Origin: QWHO01 sp039809865
GTDB taxonomy: Bacteria > Vulcanimicrobiota > Xenobia > Xenobiales > QWHO01
Direction of reading: 5' to 3'
DNA: 64,000 nt
Assembly (NCBI GenBank): GCA_039809865.1
Contig: JBDHVW010000002.1
Coordinates: forward strand, 143,466-207,465
Shown here: positions 8,685 to 17,143 of the stretch, piece by piece
Position numbering within the stretch: the first letter of the stretch is position 1
How the letters are laid out: the number at the start of each line of letters is the position of its first letter
The notes under the pieces: model-generated
Seen by the model: the letters and a program-made list of their open reading frames with translations, nothing else
Databases searched by the model: none
What the model was told of the DNA's origin: nothing
Translations under genes and position numbers: made by a program

Positions 8685-9671
8685 ATGATCCGTTCTAAAA
8701 TCCTCCTTCCCCTCATCCTCCTTTGCCTGGCCGGGCTCGTGCTGGCGCAAACCCAGGGACCGGTGGCCGTGGTGGCGTCCAAGACCGGAAAGTCCCGCTC
8801 TCTCACGCTGCCTTCGGGCGGCGGCACGTTGAAGCAGGCCAAACGGGGCAAGCTGCAGACCCTCGAGCCGGTCGCCGCCGGCACGTTCATCCAACTGGCC
8901 CCGGGGGCCACCGTCACGCTGGCCTATTATGGCGACGGCCATCTCGAGCGCCTGACCGGCCCCTGCCTCGTGCGGGTGGGCCGGGGCGGCGGCCACCTCA
9001 TCAAGGGCGATGCCAGCGCCCTGCAGGTCGAGGAGTCCGACCTGGGCGAGGCCATCCGGCCCGACCAGCCCGACCGCCAGAAGGTCGCCACCGGCAACAC
9101 GCTCTCCCTGACCGCCCGCGAGGGCATGCCCACGTTCAGCTGGGCCACCAACGCTTCCGGTCCTTACCTGGTCACGGTCTTCCAGAACGACAAGCAGATC
9201 TGGAGCTCGGAGACGGCCGGCAAGTCGGTGCTTTACGACGGACCCATTCTCACCCCGGACTCGCCCTTCGTGTGGCAGGTCCAGGTCGGCGCCACCGTGC
9301 TGGGGGCGCAGCGCTTCGAGATCGCCTCTAAAGGCGCCGCCGTCAGTCTGGGAGCGGCCCAGGCCGAGGTCGAGAAAGCTCCCGATGACCCGGCGAAACT
9401 GGCGCTCTGGTCGGCGGTGCAAGACCAGCGCGGCAACCTGCCGGGCGCGGTGAACGCGGCCCAGGCGGCTCTGCAGAAGGCTCCCCAGGATGCGGCGCTG
9501 ATGCATCGGCTCTCGGGCATGTTCAACGAGATGGGCCAGGAGGCGGCCGCTCAGGCGATCGAAGGCCAGGCGCGCCTCTACGAGGACGTCGAGGGCCCCA
9601 GCATCGACCCCGACGGCGACATGCTGTTCGACGACTATCTGAGCGACACGGATACCGTGTTCACGCAGTAA
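8685..9671 (+). CDS. Exported protein with FecR-like N-terminal part and TPR-like C-terminus
   Basis: A 328-residue protein with a signal peptide (MIRSKILLPLILLCLAGLVLA). Residues ~25-110 are beta-rich (PGATVTLAYYGDGHLERLTG), as in FecR-like or LysM-less 'iron dicitrate' type domains; I cannot confirm the family. The region at ~225-295 forms helical pairs of TPR type (AWNNN-free, GNLPGAVNAAQAALQKAPQD). The C-terminal tail is acidic. It follows the lipoprotein gene by 28 bases and may share its transcript. It probably works in the periplasm. Confidence 0.6.
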   Translation: MIRSKILLPLILLCLAGLVLAQTQGPVAVVASKTGKSRSLTLPSGGGTLKQAKRGKLQTLEPVAAGTFIQLAPGATVTLAYYGDGHLERLTGPCLVRVGRGGGHLIKGDASALQVEESDLGEAIRPDQPDRQKVATGNTLSLTAREGMPTFSWATNASGPYLVTVFQNDKQIWSSETAGKSVLYDGPILTPDSPFVWQVQVGATVLGAQRFEIASKGAAVSLGAAQAEVEKAPDDPAKLALWSAVQDQRGNLPGAVNAAQAALQKAPQDAALMHRLSGMFNEMGQEAAAQAIEGQARLYEDVEGPSIDPDGDMLFDDYLSDTDTVFTQ

Positions 9672-9716
9672 CCGCGTCGGTTGCCCCTGGCGCCGAAGGC
9701 GACGTATGCTCGAGCT

Positions 9717-10232
9717 ATGAGCGTGCGTCGCCTTTTGTGCATTCTGAGCCTGTTGTTCGTCTCGCTGTCGATGGCGCCATTGCTCTCCCACCTGATGTCG
9801 ATGGGCAACAAGCTCGAGATGGATCGGGTGGATTACTACGCCGCCCAGAAGGCCTACGCCGGGTGGGACTTGACGGGCGTGCTGGTGGTGGGCGCGTTGT
9901 TGACCACGCTGGGCCTGGCCGCTGCCCTGCGTCACGAGCCGCGCCAGTCACTGCTGGCGTTGCTCTCGTTCGGGTGCCTGGCGGGCACGCAGGCCATCTT
10001 CTGGACGCTCACCTATCCCGCCAACGTCGCCACCTCCAACTGGACGGAGGCGCCCTACAACTGGATGGCGCTGCGCGAGCAATGGGAAACGTCCCACGCC
10101 GTGTCGGCGGGCCTGGCGGTGCTGGCGATGGTCACCCTGATCCTGGCGGTGGTAAGCCACCGCCCGGTGACCCAGCCGCTCACGACCGCCCCGGCGGCCC
10201 ACGACTCGGCCTGGATGCAATACGCGACCTAG
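9717..10232 (+). CDS. Four-helix integral membrane protein of unknown function
   Basis: A 171-residue membrane protein with helices at about 5-25, 53-70, 82-105 and 135-155. The ATG at 9717 begins MSVRRLLCILSLLFVS and is preferred over a TTG 36 bases earlier. The pattern (long extracytoplasmic loop after helix 1, W/N/Y-rich loop before helix 4: NWTEAPYNWMALREQWE) recalls small DUF1772-type proteins, but I do not claim that family. Confidence 0.6.
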   Translation: MSVRRLLCILSLLFVSLSMAPLLSHLMSMGNKLEMDRVDYYAAQKAYAGWDLTGVLVVGALLTTLGLAAALRHEPRQSLLALLSFGCLAGTQAIFWTLTYPANVATSNWTEAPYNWMALREQWETSHAVSAGLAVLAMVTLILAVVSHRPVTQPLTTAPAAHDSAWMQYAT

Positions 10233-10238
10233 ACCGGT

Positions 10239-10466
10239 TTATTCCAGAGTCGTCTCGAGGATGGTCTGCTGATCCAGCAGCACGACGCCGTTTTTGGAGA
10301 TCTGGGCGGGCTCGGCTTCACCGGACTTGTGGTCGGTTACCGCACGGTCGAGCGCGCGCTCGATGCTGGGAAACGTGATCTCGTCGATGACACCCTCTCG
10401 GGTGAACTTGTAGACTACGGCCAAAGTTCTCACCTCGCTCTGGTATGTTGAACGATATTCAACCAA
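10239..10466 (-). CDS. Small hypothetical protein
   Basis: A protein of 64 to 75 residues with alternating beta/alpha character (YKFTREGVIDEITFPSIERAL). The ATG at 10466 would place the start inside the inverted repeat at 10447-10463; a GTG at 10433 preceded by GCGAG is an equally good start and leaves the repeat upstream. It is divergent from the aldehyde dehydrogenase gene. No family is recognised. Confidence 0.4.
   Translation of the reverse strand: MVEYRSTYQSEVRTLAVVYKFTREGVIDEITFPSIERALDRAVTDHKSGEAEPAQISKNGVVLLDQQTILETTLE
10447..10463. promoter_or_regulatory. Inverted repeat, candidate operator between divergent genes
   Basis: GTTGAA-CGATA-TTCAAC is a perfect 6-bp inverted repeat with a 5-base centre in the divergent region ahead of the aldehyde dehydrogenase gene. 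A further half site, GTTGAA, occurs at about 10487-10492. The arrangement fits binding of a dimeric repressor; the regulator is unknown. Confidence 0.4.
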
Positions 10467-10540
10467 AAGGGACGATCTCCTGCGTTGTTGAAAAGCTCGG
10501 CGGTATCAAGCGATCCGACCATCGAAGGCGAGGTAACGGC

Positions 10541-12040
10541 ATGTCACTGGCTTCTCCCCCCACGCATCAGTTCAAGAGCTACATCGGCGGCGAATGGCAC
10601 GAGGCGACCGAGGATACCAAGGTCGTGCCCAACTTGAATCCGGCGAACGGCGAGAAGCTGGGCGACGTCATCATGGCCACGCGCGAGGATGCCGCCCGGG
10701 CCATCGAGATCGCCCACGAGGCGTTCGAGAAGTGGCGCGACGTGCCGTCGCCCAAGCGCGGGGACTTCCTGTTCCGGGTCGTGCGCATCCTCGAGGCCCG
10801 CAAGGAAGAGCTGGCTCGCGCCCTGACGATGGAAGAGGGCAAGGTGATCACCGAGGCTCGCGGCGAGGTGCAGAAAGCCATCAACGCCGTCGAGTTCGCC
10901 GCCGGCGAGGGACGCCGTCTGGGCGGCCACACGGTCGACTCCGAGCTGCCCAATAACTTCTGCTACACGGTGCGCCAGCCGCTGGGCGTGGTCGGCATCA
11001 TCACCCCCTGGAACTTCCCGGTGGCCATTCCGCTGTGGAAAATGGCCCCCTGTCTGGTGTCCGGCAACACCATCGTGTTCAAGCCCGCCACCAACACCCC
11101 CTGGACCGCCTGCCTCATGATGGAGATCTTCCACGAGGCCGGCCTGCCCCCGGGAGTGGTCAACATGGTGCTCGGCCCGGGCCGCGCCGTGGGCGACGAG
11201 CTGGTGACCAATCCCAAGGTGCGCGCCATCTCCTTTACCGGGTCCACCGGCGTCGGCATGGACATCAACCGGCGCGGCGCCGAGCGCGGCATCAAAATCC
11301 AGTGCGAGATGGGCGGCAAGAACCCGATCATCATCCTGGAGGACGCCGACCTCGATCTGGCGGTCGAGGCCACCGTGCAGGGCGCGTTCGGCTCCACCGG
11401 ACAGCGTTGCACCGCCACTTCACGCGCCATCGTGGTCAACGAGATCGCCGACGAGTTCGTGGAGAAGCTGGTGGCCCGCACCAAGAAGCTGGTCGTCGGC
11501 AACGGCCTGAACGCCGGCATGGACCTCGGTCCGAGCGTGGACCAGGGACAGTTCGACACCGTGCTGGAGTACATCGAGATCGGCAAGAACGAGGGCCTCA
11601 AGCTGCTGGCCGGTGGCCACCGGATGACCGACGGCGAGCACGCGCACGGGTTCTTCGTCGAGCCGACCATTTTCGACCACGTCAAGGTGACCCATCGGCT
11701 GGCCCAGGAAGAGGTCTTCGGACCCGTCCTCTCGGTCATCCGCGTCCAGGATTTCGACGAAGCGATCGAGGCGGCCAACAACATCGAGTTCGGGCTGTCG
11801 TCCTCGATCTACACTCGCGACATCAATCGCATGATGCGCTACGTGCACCGCATCGAGTCGGGCATCACCCACGTCAACTCGCCCACCATGGGCGGCGAGG
11901 CGCACCTGCCGTTCGGCGGCCTGAAGAACACCGGCCTGGGCGGCCGCGAGCAGGGCCGCGAGGCCATCGACTTCTACACCGAGTGGAAGACGGTCTACAT
12001 CGACTACACCGGCGAAAAGCGCACTTCGAAGGTGTATTAG
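10541..12040 (+). CDS. Aldehyde dehydrogenase, alpha-ketoglutaric semialdehyde dehydrogenase-like
   Basis: A 499-residue NAD(P)-dependent aldehyde dehydrogenase, the normal family length. The ATG at 10541 follows AAGGCGAGG. The Rossmann and catalytic motifs are complete: ITPWNFPVAIP, FKPATNTPW, FTGSTGVG, general base Glu256 (CEMGGKNP) and nucleophile Cys290 in GQRCTATSR. GQRCTATSR and the TVRQPLGVVG region are typical of the 2,5-dioxopentanoate/succinate-semialdehyde branch (YcbD-like), which suggests oxidation of alpha-ketoglutaric semialdehyde in sugar-acid or hydroxyproline breakdown. No pathway partners flank it, so the substrate is an inference. Confidence 0.88.
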   Translation: MSLASPPTHQFKSYIGGEWHEATEDTKVVPNLNPANGEKLGDVIMATREDAARAIEIAHEAFEKWRDVPSPKRGDFLFRVVRILEARKEELARALTMEEGKVITEARGEVQKAINAVEFAAGEGRRLGGHTVDSELPNNFCYTVRQPLGVVGIITPWNFPVAIPLWKMAPCLVSGNTIVFKPATNTPWTACLMMEIFHEAGLPPGVVNMVLGPGRAVGDELVTNPKVRAISFTGSTGVGMDINRRGAERGIKIQCEMGGKNPIIILEDADLDLAVEATVQGAFGSTGQRCTATSRAIVVNEIADEFVEKLVARTKKLVVGNGLNAGMDLGPSVDQGQFDTVLEYIEIGKNEGLKLLAGGHRMTDGEHAHGFFVEPTIFDHVKVTHRLAQEEVFGPVLSVIRVQDFDEAIEAANNIEFGLSSSIYTRDINRMMRYVHRIESGITHVNSPTMGGEAHLPFGGLKNTGLGGREQGREAIDFYTEWKTVYIDYTGEKRTSKVY

Positions 12041-12068
12041 ATGGGAGATGGGAGACGGGAGACGGGAG
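12041..12068. repeat. Heptanucleotide tandem repeat (ATGGGAG/ACGGGAG x4)
   Basis: Immediately after the aldehyde dehydrogenase stop are four perfect-length heptads: ATGGGAG, ATGGGAG, ACGGGAG, ACGGGAG. The complement of the same heptad recurs at 26678-26695. This resembles the short tandemly repeated repetitive (STRR) sequences of filamentous cyanobacteria. Confidence 0.75.
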
Positions 12069-12122
12069 AAGCCCAGGGGTTGAGACGGCCCGGATGTATC
12101 CAAGGCATCCGTGGTCACAACC

Positions 12123-12150
12123 CTTTACTCTTTACTCCTGACTCCTTACT
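12123..12150. repeat. Heptanucleotide tandem repeat (CTTTACT/CCTGACT/CCTTACT x4)
   Basis: Four seven-base units (CTTTACT, CTTTACT, CCTGACT, CCTTACT) end six bases before the next ATG. They share length and arrangement with the heptads at 12041 and 20616 but have a different core. Confidence 0.7.
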
Positions 12151-12156
12151 GAGCCC

Positions 12157-12918
12157 ATGAAGTGGCTTGACGCTCCCGTCGAGCTCCGGGCCGTGGCATC
12201 CGTCGTCGTGGGGTGCCTCGGGGCCTGGGTGCTCGTGGCGCTCGGGGTGGACAACGCCTTGCGAGCGTCGGTGTGCGGGCTGGTGGCGGGGTTGTTCGCG
12301 GCCCTGGCGGCCGGCCGGCTGCCGGCCGGGTGGAGCCTTTTCTCGGCCGGCTGCGCCCTCTGCATCACCTCGCGTCTGCAGCCGCACTGGCTCGGCCCGG
12401 GCTGGCTGAGCGGCGCCACCTGGATGCTGGCGGCCCTGGTGGGCTGGCTGGTGTCCGGGTTGCTGGTGGACCGTCTCTACCTGTGGGTCGACCCCGCTTC
12501 GACCGATTACACGGTGCGCGGCGAGGGCTCGCGCGGGCTGCTCGGGCTCGGCTGGATGGCTGTCCTGACAGCGCTCTGGCTGATCTGGCTCTTCCCCTGC
12601 GCGCCCGCGGTGGCCGTGCCGGTCACGTTCCTGCTGGCCCTTCGTTCGGCGGGCCGTTTCCGGCTCTCGCATCCCGCCTGGGTCGCGTTCGGCTCGCTGG
12701 TCGGGCTGTTGCTGGCCTACCTGGTGCCCGTGCAGCTCGCCGCCTCCTGCGCCGGGCAGTCGGTCTACCACGCGTTCCCGGCCGGGCAGACGATGGTTTA
12801 CCCCTATGACCTGGCGTTTCTGCCGCCGCCAGACCCCTGGTTGCTGGGCGGAATGCTCTTGATGGGCAGCGTGGCCGGTTTCTGGTGCTCGCGCTGGCGG
12901 GCGGCGGAGCTGGCGTGA
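12157..12918 (+). CDS. Polytopic membrane protein of unknown function
   Basis: A 253-residue protein with about seven hydrophobic segments (for example VVVGCLGAWVLVALGV, LGLGWMAVLTALWLIWLF, PWLLGGMLLMGSVAGFW) and no motif I recognise. Its stop overlaps the GTG start of the DtxR-family regulator (GTGA), so the two are probably co-translated. The coupling suggests a metal-related role, such as a transporter or sensor for the regulator, but nothing in the sequence proves this. Confidence 0.7.
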   Translation: MKWLDAPVELRAVASVVVGCLGAWVLVALGVDNALRASVCGLVAGLFAALAAGRLPAGWSLFSAGCALCITSRLQPHWLGPGWLSGATWMLAALVGWLVSGLLVDRLYLWVDPASTDYTVRGEGSRGLLGLGWMAVLTALWLIWLFPCAPAVAVPVTFLLALRSAGRFRLSHPAWVAFGSLVGLLLAYLVPVQLAASCAGQSVYHAFPAGQTMVYPYDLAFLPPPDPWLLGGMLLMGSVAGFWCSRWRAAELA

Positions 12919-13823
12919 CCCACAAGCCGTCGCGCTCCGAGCGTGCGCTGAGCCCGGCGATGGAGGACTACCTCAAAGCCATCTATGCCATCGAGCAAGA
13001 GCACGGCGCGGTCAGCACCCAGCACCTGGCCGACTGGCAGGGCGTCACGCCGGCCTCGGTAACGGCCATGCTCAAGCGGCTGGCCGAGCAGCGACTCGTG
13101 CTCTACGAGCGTTACCACGGCGTGCAGCTCACCGAGAGCGGCCGTCGCGTGGCTGTCGAGATGGTGCGGCACCACCGGCTGCTCGAGCTCTACCTCAATC
13201 AGGCCCTGGGCTTCTCCTGGGACGAGGTGCACGCCGAGGCCGAGCGCCTGGAGCACTTCATCTCGGAGAAGCTCGAGGCGCGCATCGACGCTGCCCTGGG
13301 CTACCCGAAGATGGACCCCCACGGCTCGCCCATTCCGGCCCTCGACGGCACGGTGACGGCCGTGGAGGCGCGCAGCCTGTGCGAGGTCCGGGGCGGAGGT
13401 CGTCAGGTGGTGCTGCGCGTGGCCGACGAAAGCGCCGCCAACCTGCGCACTTACGCCGAGATGGGCTTGTGGCCGGGCGTTACGGTCGAGGACCTGGGTT
13501 CTGCACCGGCCGGCCGGCGCGTGCGGGTCGGCCTGCGCGAGCTGGAGCTGACCATCGAGCTGTGCGCCGGGGTCTTCGTGCACGAGGCCACGTCGGACTG
13601 CGGGATGCGCCTGTCGGCCGACCATCTGCCCACGGGCGAGACCGGCCACGTCTTCCGCCTGCGCGCGGGCGGGGAGCGCCTCAAGCGCCTGCGCGGCCTC
13701 GGCCTCGAGCATGGCCGTCGCCTGCGCGGCGAGGGGGGCGGCGAGCGCCTCTCGTTCTCGCTCGAGAGCGGCGAGGTGGAGATTTCCCGTGACGAGGCGC
13801 GCTGCGTGCTGGTCGAGGTGTGA
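12915..13823 (+). CDS. DtxR/MntR family metal-dependent transcriptional regulator
   Basis: A 302-residue regulator starting at the GTG that overlaps the upstream stop. Residues ~15-75 are the winged helix (MEDYLKAIYAIEQEHG, LADWQGVTPASVTAMLKRL). Residues ~75-150 are the dimerisation and metal-binding domain with HHRLLELYL, DEVHAEAERLEHFIS and the conserved GYPKMDPHGSPIP. The remaining 150 residues hold two FeoA/SH3-like segments, making it longer than the usual ~225 residues. The family represses metal uptake or efflux genes when bound to Fe or Mn; the targets are not evident here, and no iron or manganese transporter is adjacent apart from the unknown membrane protein coupled upstream. Confidence 0.9.
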   Translation: MTHKPSRSERALSPAMEDYLKAIYAIEQEHGAVSTQHLADWQGVTPASVTAMLKRLAEQRLVLYERYHGVQLTESGRRVAVEMVRHHRLLELYLNQALGFSWDEVHAEAERLEHFISEKLEARIDAALGYPKMDPHGSPIPALDGTVTAVEARSLCEVRGGGRQVVLRVADESAANLRTYAEMGLWPGVTVEDLGSAPAGRRVRVGLRELELTIELCAGVFVHEATSDCGMRLSADHLPTGETGHVFRLRAGGERLKRLRGLGLEHGRRLRGEGGGERLSFSLESGEVEISRDEARCVLVEV

Positions 13824-13851
13824 CGGGCCCAAATCTTGGGCTACAATCAGC

Positions 13852-14241
13852 ATGATGAGGCGGGGCATCACGCTGCTGGAAATTGTGCTGGCGTTCGCTT
13901 TGATCGCCGTCGGATTCATTTCGCTGGCGACCGTATTCGTCAGCGGCATGAAGCTGGTGGGCAACTCGCGCGACCTGAGCGCGGCCAGCCAGATGGCCAA
14001 CGAGATCTTCGAGCGAGCCCGCCACGACGGTTTCGACAACCTTCCCAAAGCGGACAAGACCTACGACGGCCAGGTGCCCGACGCCCCGGACGGCACGTTT
14101 CCCCCGGCCCCGTATCCGACGCGGGACGGGTATACGCTGGTGGTCGACCTGCGCGTGGTGGGACCCCGTCTGCGAGCGTTGCGCGTGCGGGTATTCTGGG
14201 CTCGCGGAAACTACGTCACGGAGACGATCATCCATCCGTAG
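13852..14241 (+). CDS. Type IV prepilin-like protein (PilV/GspI type), cassette 1
   Basis: A 129-residue minor prepilin. The leader MMRRG is followed by ITLLEIVLAFALIAVGF: cleavage after Gly, Glu at +5 and a hydrophobic helix, the signature of prepilin-peptidase substrates. The frame is open for 140 bases upstream, but the ATG pair at 13852/13855 is the only start that places the leader correctly. It heads a three-gene overlapping cassette of minor pseudopilins. The proteins would assemble at the tip of a type IV pilus or type II secretion pseudopilus; the assembly machinery is not in this window. Confidence 0.82.
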   Translation: MMRRGITLLEIVLAFALIAVGFISLATVFVSGMKLVGNSRDLSAASQMANEIFERARHDGFDNLPKADKTYDGQVPDAPDGTFPPAPYPTRDGYTLVVDLRVVGPRLRALRVRVFWARGNYVTETIIHP

Positions 14242-14824
14242 GCACGGCTTCACCCTGATCGAGGTGTCCCTGGCGGCGGGCCTGTTCACGCTGCTGGGCC
14301 TGCTGCTGTTCCAGCTCTACCGGGTGGGTGCCTCGGCCTGGCAGAAGAGCGACGCCGAACTGGACCTGATGCGCGATCTCCAGGTGGTGCTCGCGCGCCT
14401 CAACCGGGACGCTCAGGGCAGCACTTACGGCAGCTTGAGCCGCGACGCGACGGCCCTTTCCTTCTTGACCGCCGTTTCGAGCGGTTCCAGTCCGCAGTTC
14501 GTGGTCGACCCGATCACTTTCCGCCCTGTCTGGCAAAGGTACCTGGTTTACTACTACACGCCGGCCAGCCAGACCCTCGCGGTGCGGGAAGAGCCCATGG
14601 TCCCTCCGGCCACCTCCGCGGCGCCCATCGAGAGCGTCGCGGGGCAACCGCTTTCCTCTTACTGCAACTCGGGACGTCCCCTGGCAACGCACGTCACTCT
14701 GTTTCAGGTCGATGTGACCGATCCGGACCTGCTCGAGGTCACCCTGGAGGGTCGGAAGAAGCGCTACGGCTCCGAGCGCCTCGAGACCCTCCGCATGAAA
14801 ACGACGGTGAGGATGAGAAATTGA
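14234..14824 (+). CDS. Type IV prepilin-like protein (PilW/GspJ type), cassette 1, apparent ATC start
   Basis: A ~196-residue minor prepilin with the leader (I/M)RRHG and mature start FTLIEVSLAAGLFTLLG. The first conventional start codon in frame is GTG at 14264, which lies inside the signal after the cleavage site and would delete it. The codon that yields the canonical MRRHGFTLIE is ATC at 14234, with CGGAG at 14219-14223 as ribosome binding site and the upstream stop TAG at 14239-14241 overlapping. I therefore annotate ATC as the probable start, with re-initiation after the upstream stop. The rest is beta-rich as in PilW/GspJ. Confidence 0.72.
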   Translation: MRRHGFTLIEVSLAAGLFTLLGLLLFQLYRVGASAWQKSDAELDLMRDLQVVLARLNRDAQGSTYGSLSRDATALSFLTAVSSGSSPQFVVDPITFRPVWQRYLVYYYTPASQTLAVREEPMVPPATSAAPIESVAGQPLSSYCNSGRPLATHVTLFQVDVTDPDLLEVTLEGRKKRYGSERLETLRMKTTVRMRN

Positions 14825-16683
14825 AACGAAAAGCCTTCGCTCTGATCACCGTGCTCTTGATGAGCGGCGTCATGGTGATGCTGGTGATGGCCCTCTTTGC
14901 CTCGGTGCGGGGCGGGATGCTCAACGCCCGGACCGCTTCCGACCAGGAAGCCGCGCTCAACACGGCCGAGGCCGGCGTAGCCGATGCCATCGCGCAGCTC
15001 GAGATGGACAACGCCTGGGTCCTGGGATTCAATCGTAAGGCCACCCCGTGGGGAGGCGGAGAATACTCGGTGGACTTCTACACGGGCACAGGCATGCCGG
15101 GGCCGGACGACTCGGTGAACAACCTGTTGTCCGACGCTCCGCGCGCTACCCCCCTGGGCGACATCCCGCCCCATTCGGCTCTGCTGGTGGCGACCGGGCG
15201 CGTGCGCGGCTCGCAGCGCCGCGTCGAGGCGCTCGTGCGCGGGGGCGGCGCCACCGTCGACGCGCCCCTGGTGGCCGCCGGTCGGGTCGATTTCAAGGGC
15301 GGTCTCAAGGTGGACGGCATCGAGAGCCTGGAAACCAACACTCCCATCCAGGTCGAGGTCCACTCCAACAAGACGGGCGCGGGGACCATGATGACCTGGC
15401 AGAAGCTGGTGGCCACCGACCGGGCCGTGGTCACGGGCAAAGTGACCTCGAGCGGCTCCGATCCGACCGCCATCGTCTTCAACCCCAACGTGGCGCCCGA
15501 CTGCCAGGTGGCCGGGTTTGCCACCGACGCTCCCCAGAAGCCGGCGCCCTCGTTCGACGTGGAGAGCGCGGTGGCGGCCAAATCCGGAAGTCCCGGCCCC
15601 GCGGTGCCGGCGGTGGGGACTCTGGTCTTGCCGACGGGTGACTACTACTACGCGGGCAACACCTCCATCGACGGCGACCTGGTCTTGCAGGACGACGCGC
15701 GGGTCTACGTGCACGGCGATCTGCGCGTCAACGGCACCATTACCGGCAAGGGGGCCGTGCTGGTGACCGGCGCGACCGACCTGCGCGGCGACGCCACCGT
15801 CTCCACCCGCGACTCGGACTACGTGGCGCTCATGAGCCGGGGCGCGGTCAGCCTGCGCGGCTTCGACGGCACGGCTTACCTGGCTTCGCTGGCCGCGGCC
15901 GATCCGCCCAACCCGGCCACGCCTCCGGGCCAGGAAACCTCGGAGCTGTGGGATGGACTGCAGACCGGTGTGCGCGAGCTGAACACCATCATCGCCACCT
16001 ATCCGCCGGATCAGTACGTGGGGGACGGCGTCCCCCAGCAGGTGCGCTTCGACAACGCGCGCGGCACGATCGGCTTGGCCGCCGGTTATGTCATGCCGGG
16101 TTACGCCGACGACAACGCCGGCAAGTTGCGCGATCGGATGCCCGCGGGGCCGACGGGCGCTTTCCTGCGCGACAAGCTGGACGCACTTCACAAGACATAT
16201 CGGGCCGTGTGGGCCGATGCCAATGGCAACGCCGTCACGGGCTGGTCGCCGGCCGACTGCCAGGCCGTTATCGACAAGTGGCTGGCGGGTACCCTGACGG
16301 ACGCGGACGGAGGCGTGTGGGACGCGGTCACCACCCTGGCGTACGACCCGAGCAACAGCAGCAACCTGAGCGTTCTCAACCAGCAGCTCCAGGTCACGTT
16401 ACGGACGGATTACGACCGGATGGGCGAGTCCTACTTCAAAGGGCTGGTTTACTCGAACGGCGCTATCTACGCCGGCCACGAGGTCACCATCGTCGGCGCC
16501 CTCTACACCGACGACGACCACAGCCAGGGGCCGGTCGTGCTCGACGGGGTGCCGCTCCAGCCGGGCGACGTCCACCTGGGCAGCGGGACGCGCGTGACCT
16601 ACGTCCGGTCGATGTTCGAGGACGGCATCCCGTCGCTGGGGGCCGCCGGGGCTCTGGGCGTGGTGACCTGGATCAGCCGCTAG
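14821..16683 (+). CDS. Large PilX/GspK-like prepilin protein with polymer-like beta-repeat region, cassette 1
   Basis: A 620-residue protein starting at TTG that overlaps the preceding stop (TTGA) with GAGGATGAG upstream. The N terminus (MKRKAFALITVLLMSGVMVM) is a PilX/GspK-type leader, cleavable after Ala, followed by a membrane helix and an amphipathic helix (SDQEAALNTAEAGVADAIAQ). The middle, ~265-330, has bactofilin-like repeating strands (GDLVLQDDARVYVHGDLRVN). It is about three times longer than typical PilX, so the extra domains probably form an exposed tip. The stop overlaps the convergent gene through CTAG. Confidence 0.78.
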   Translation: MKRKAFALITVLLMSGVMVMLVMALFASVRGGMLNARTASDQEAALNTAEAGVADAIAQLEMDNAWVLGFNRKATPWGGGEYSVDFYTGTGMPGPDDSVNNLLSDAPRATPLGDIPPHSALLVATGRVRGSQRRVEALVRGGGATVDAPLVAAGRVDFKGGLKVDGIESLETNTPIQVEVHSNKTGAGTMMTWQKLVATDRAVVTGKVTSSGSDPTAIVFNPNVAPDCQVAGFATDAPQKPAPSFDVESAVAAKSGSPGPAVPAVGTLVLPTGDYYYAGNTSIDGDLVLQDDARVYVHGDLRVNGTITGKGAVLVTGATDLRGDATVSTRDSDYVALMSRGAVSLRGFDGTAYLASLAAADPPNPATPPGQETSELWDGLQTGVRELNTIIATYPPDQYVGDGVPQQVRFDNARGTIGLAAGYVMPGYADDNAGKLRDRMPAGPTGAFLRDKLDALHKTYRAVWADANGNAVTGWSPADCQAVIDKWLAGTLTDADGGVWDAVTTLAYDPSNSSNLSVLNQQLQVTLRTDYDRMGESYFKGLVYSNGAIYAGHEVTIVGALYTDDDHSQGPVVLDGVPLQPGDVHLGSGTRVTYVRSMFEDGIPSLGAAGALGVVTWISR

Positions 16684-17084
16684 CTGGGCGGGGGAGGCGG
16701 CAGCACGGGCTGCTGCACGGTCTTCTGGACCTCGACCGGGGTTTCTTGACGACCACGCTTCTTGGCCACGGCCCAGGCATCGACGATGGACCACAGGAAG
16801 AGCAGGATGCAGGTGCCCATGAAGAGCAGGCCGGGCGCCATGGCGGCGATGGGATTGACGTCCACGTTGTAGCTCGGGTCGGCCAGCGAGACCACGCTGC
16901 CGTACATCGCCGCGAAGCCCTTGGCGGTGAAGACGACGGCGCCCACGATCGAGATAAGCGCGGTCACCACGAAGAACGTCCCTTTGACGGGCTGCTTGTT
17001 GTAGAACTGCCCGATGCCGGGGAAGAGATGGGAGAGTCCGGCCGCTTTCAGGTGAGGGGTGATCCAGTTCTTCGGCTCGGCCAT
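16680..17084 (-). CDS. Small membrane protein (TM2/DUF5683-like)
   Basis: A 134-residue protein with two or three membrane helices and the signature GLSHLFPGIGQFYNKQPVKG, typical of small bacterial membrane proteins in which a 'PGxGQxYxGxxxKG' loop precedes the helices. The C-terminal tail is Pro-rich. ATG at 17084 is chosen over a TTG nine bases earlier. Function is unknown in the family. It converges on the prepilin cassette with a CTAG stop overlap. Confidence 0.7.
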   Translation of the reverse strand: MAEPKNWITPHLKAAGLSHLFPGIGQFYNKQPVKGTFFVVTALISIVGAVVFTAKGFAAMYGSVVSLADPSYNVDVNPIAAMAPGLLFMGTCILLFLWSIVDAWAVAKKRGRQETPVEVQKTVQQPVLPPPPPS

Positions 17085-17143
17085 CAGAGACAATAATTCC
17101 GGGCCTTCGGAGGATGCCCTCTTCCGGGCGCAAAGGCCACCGG

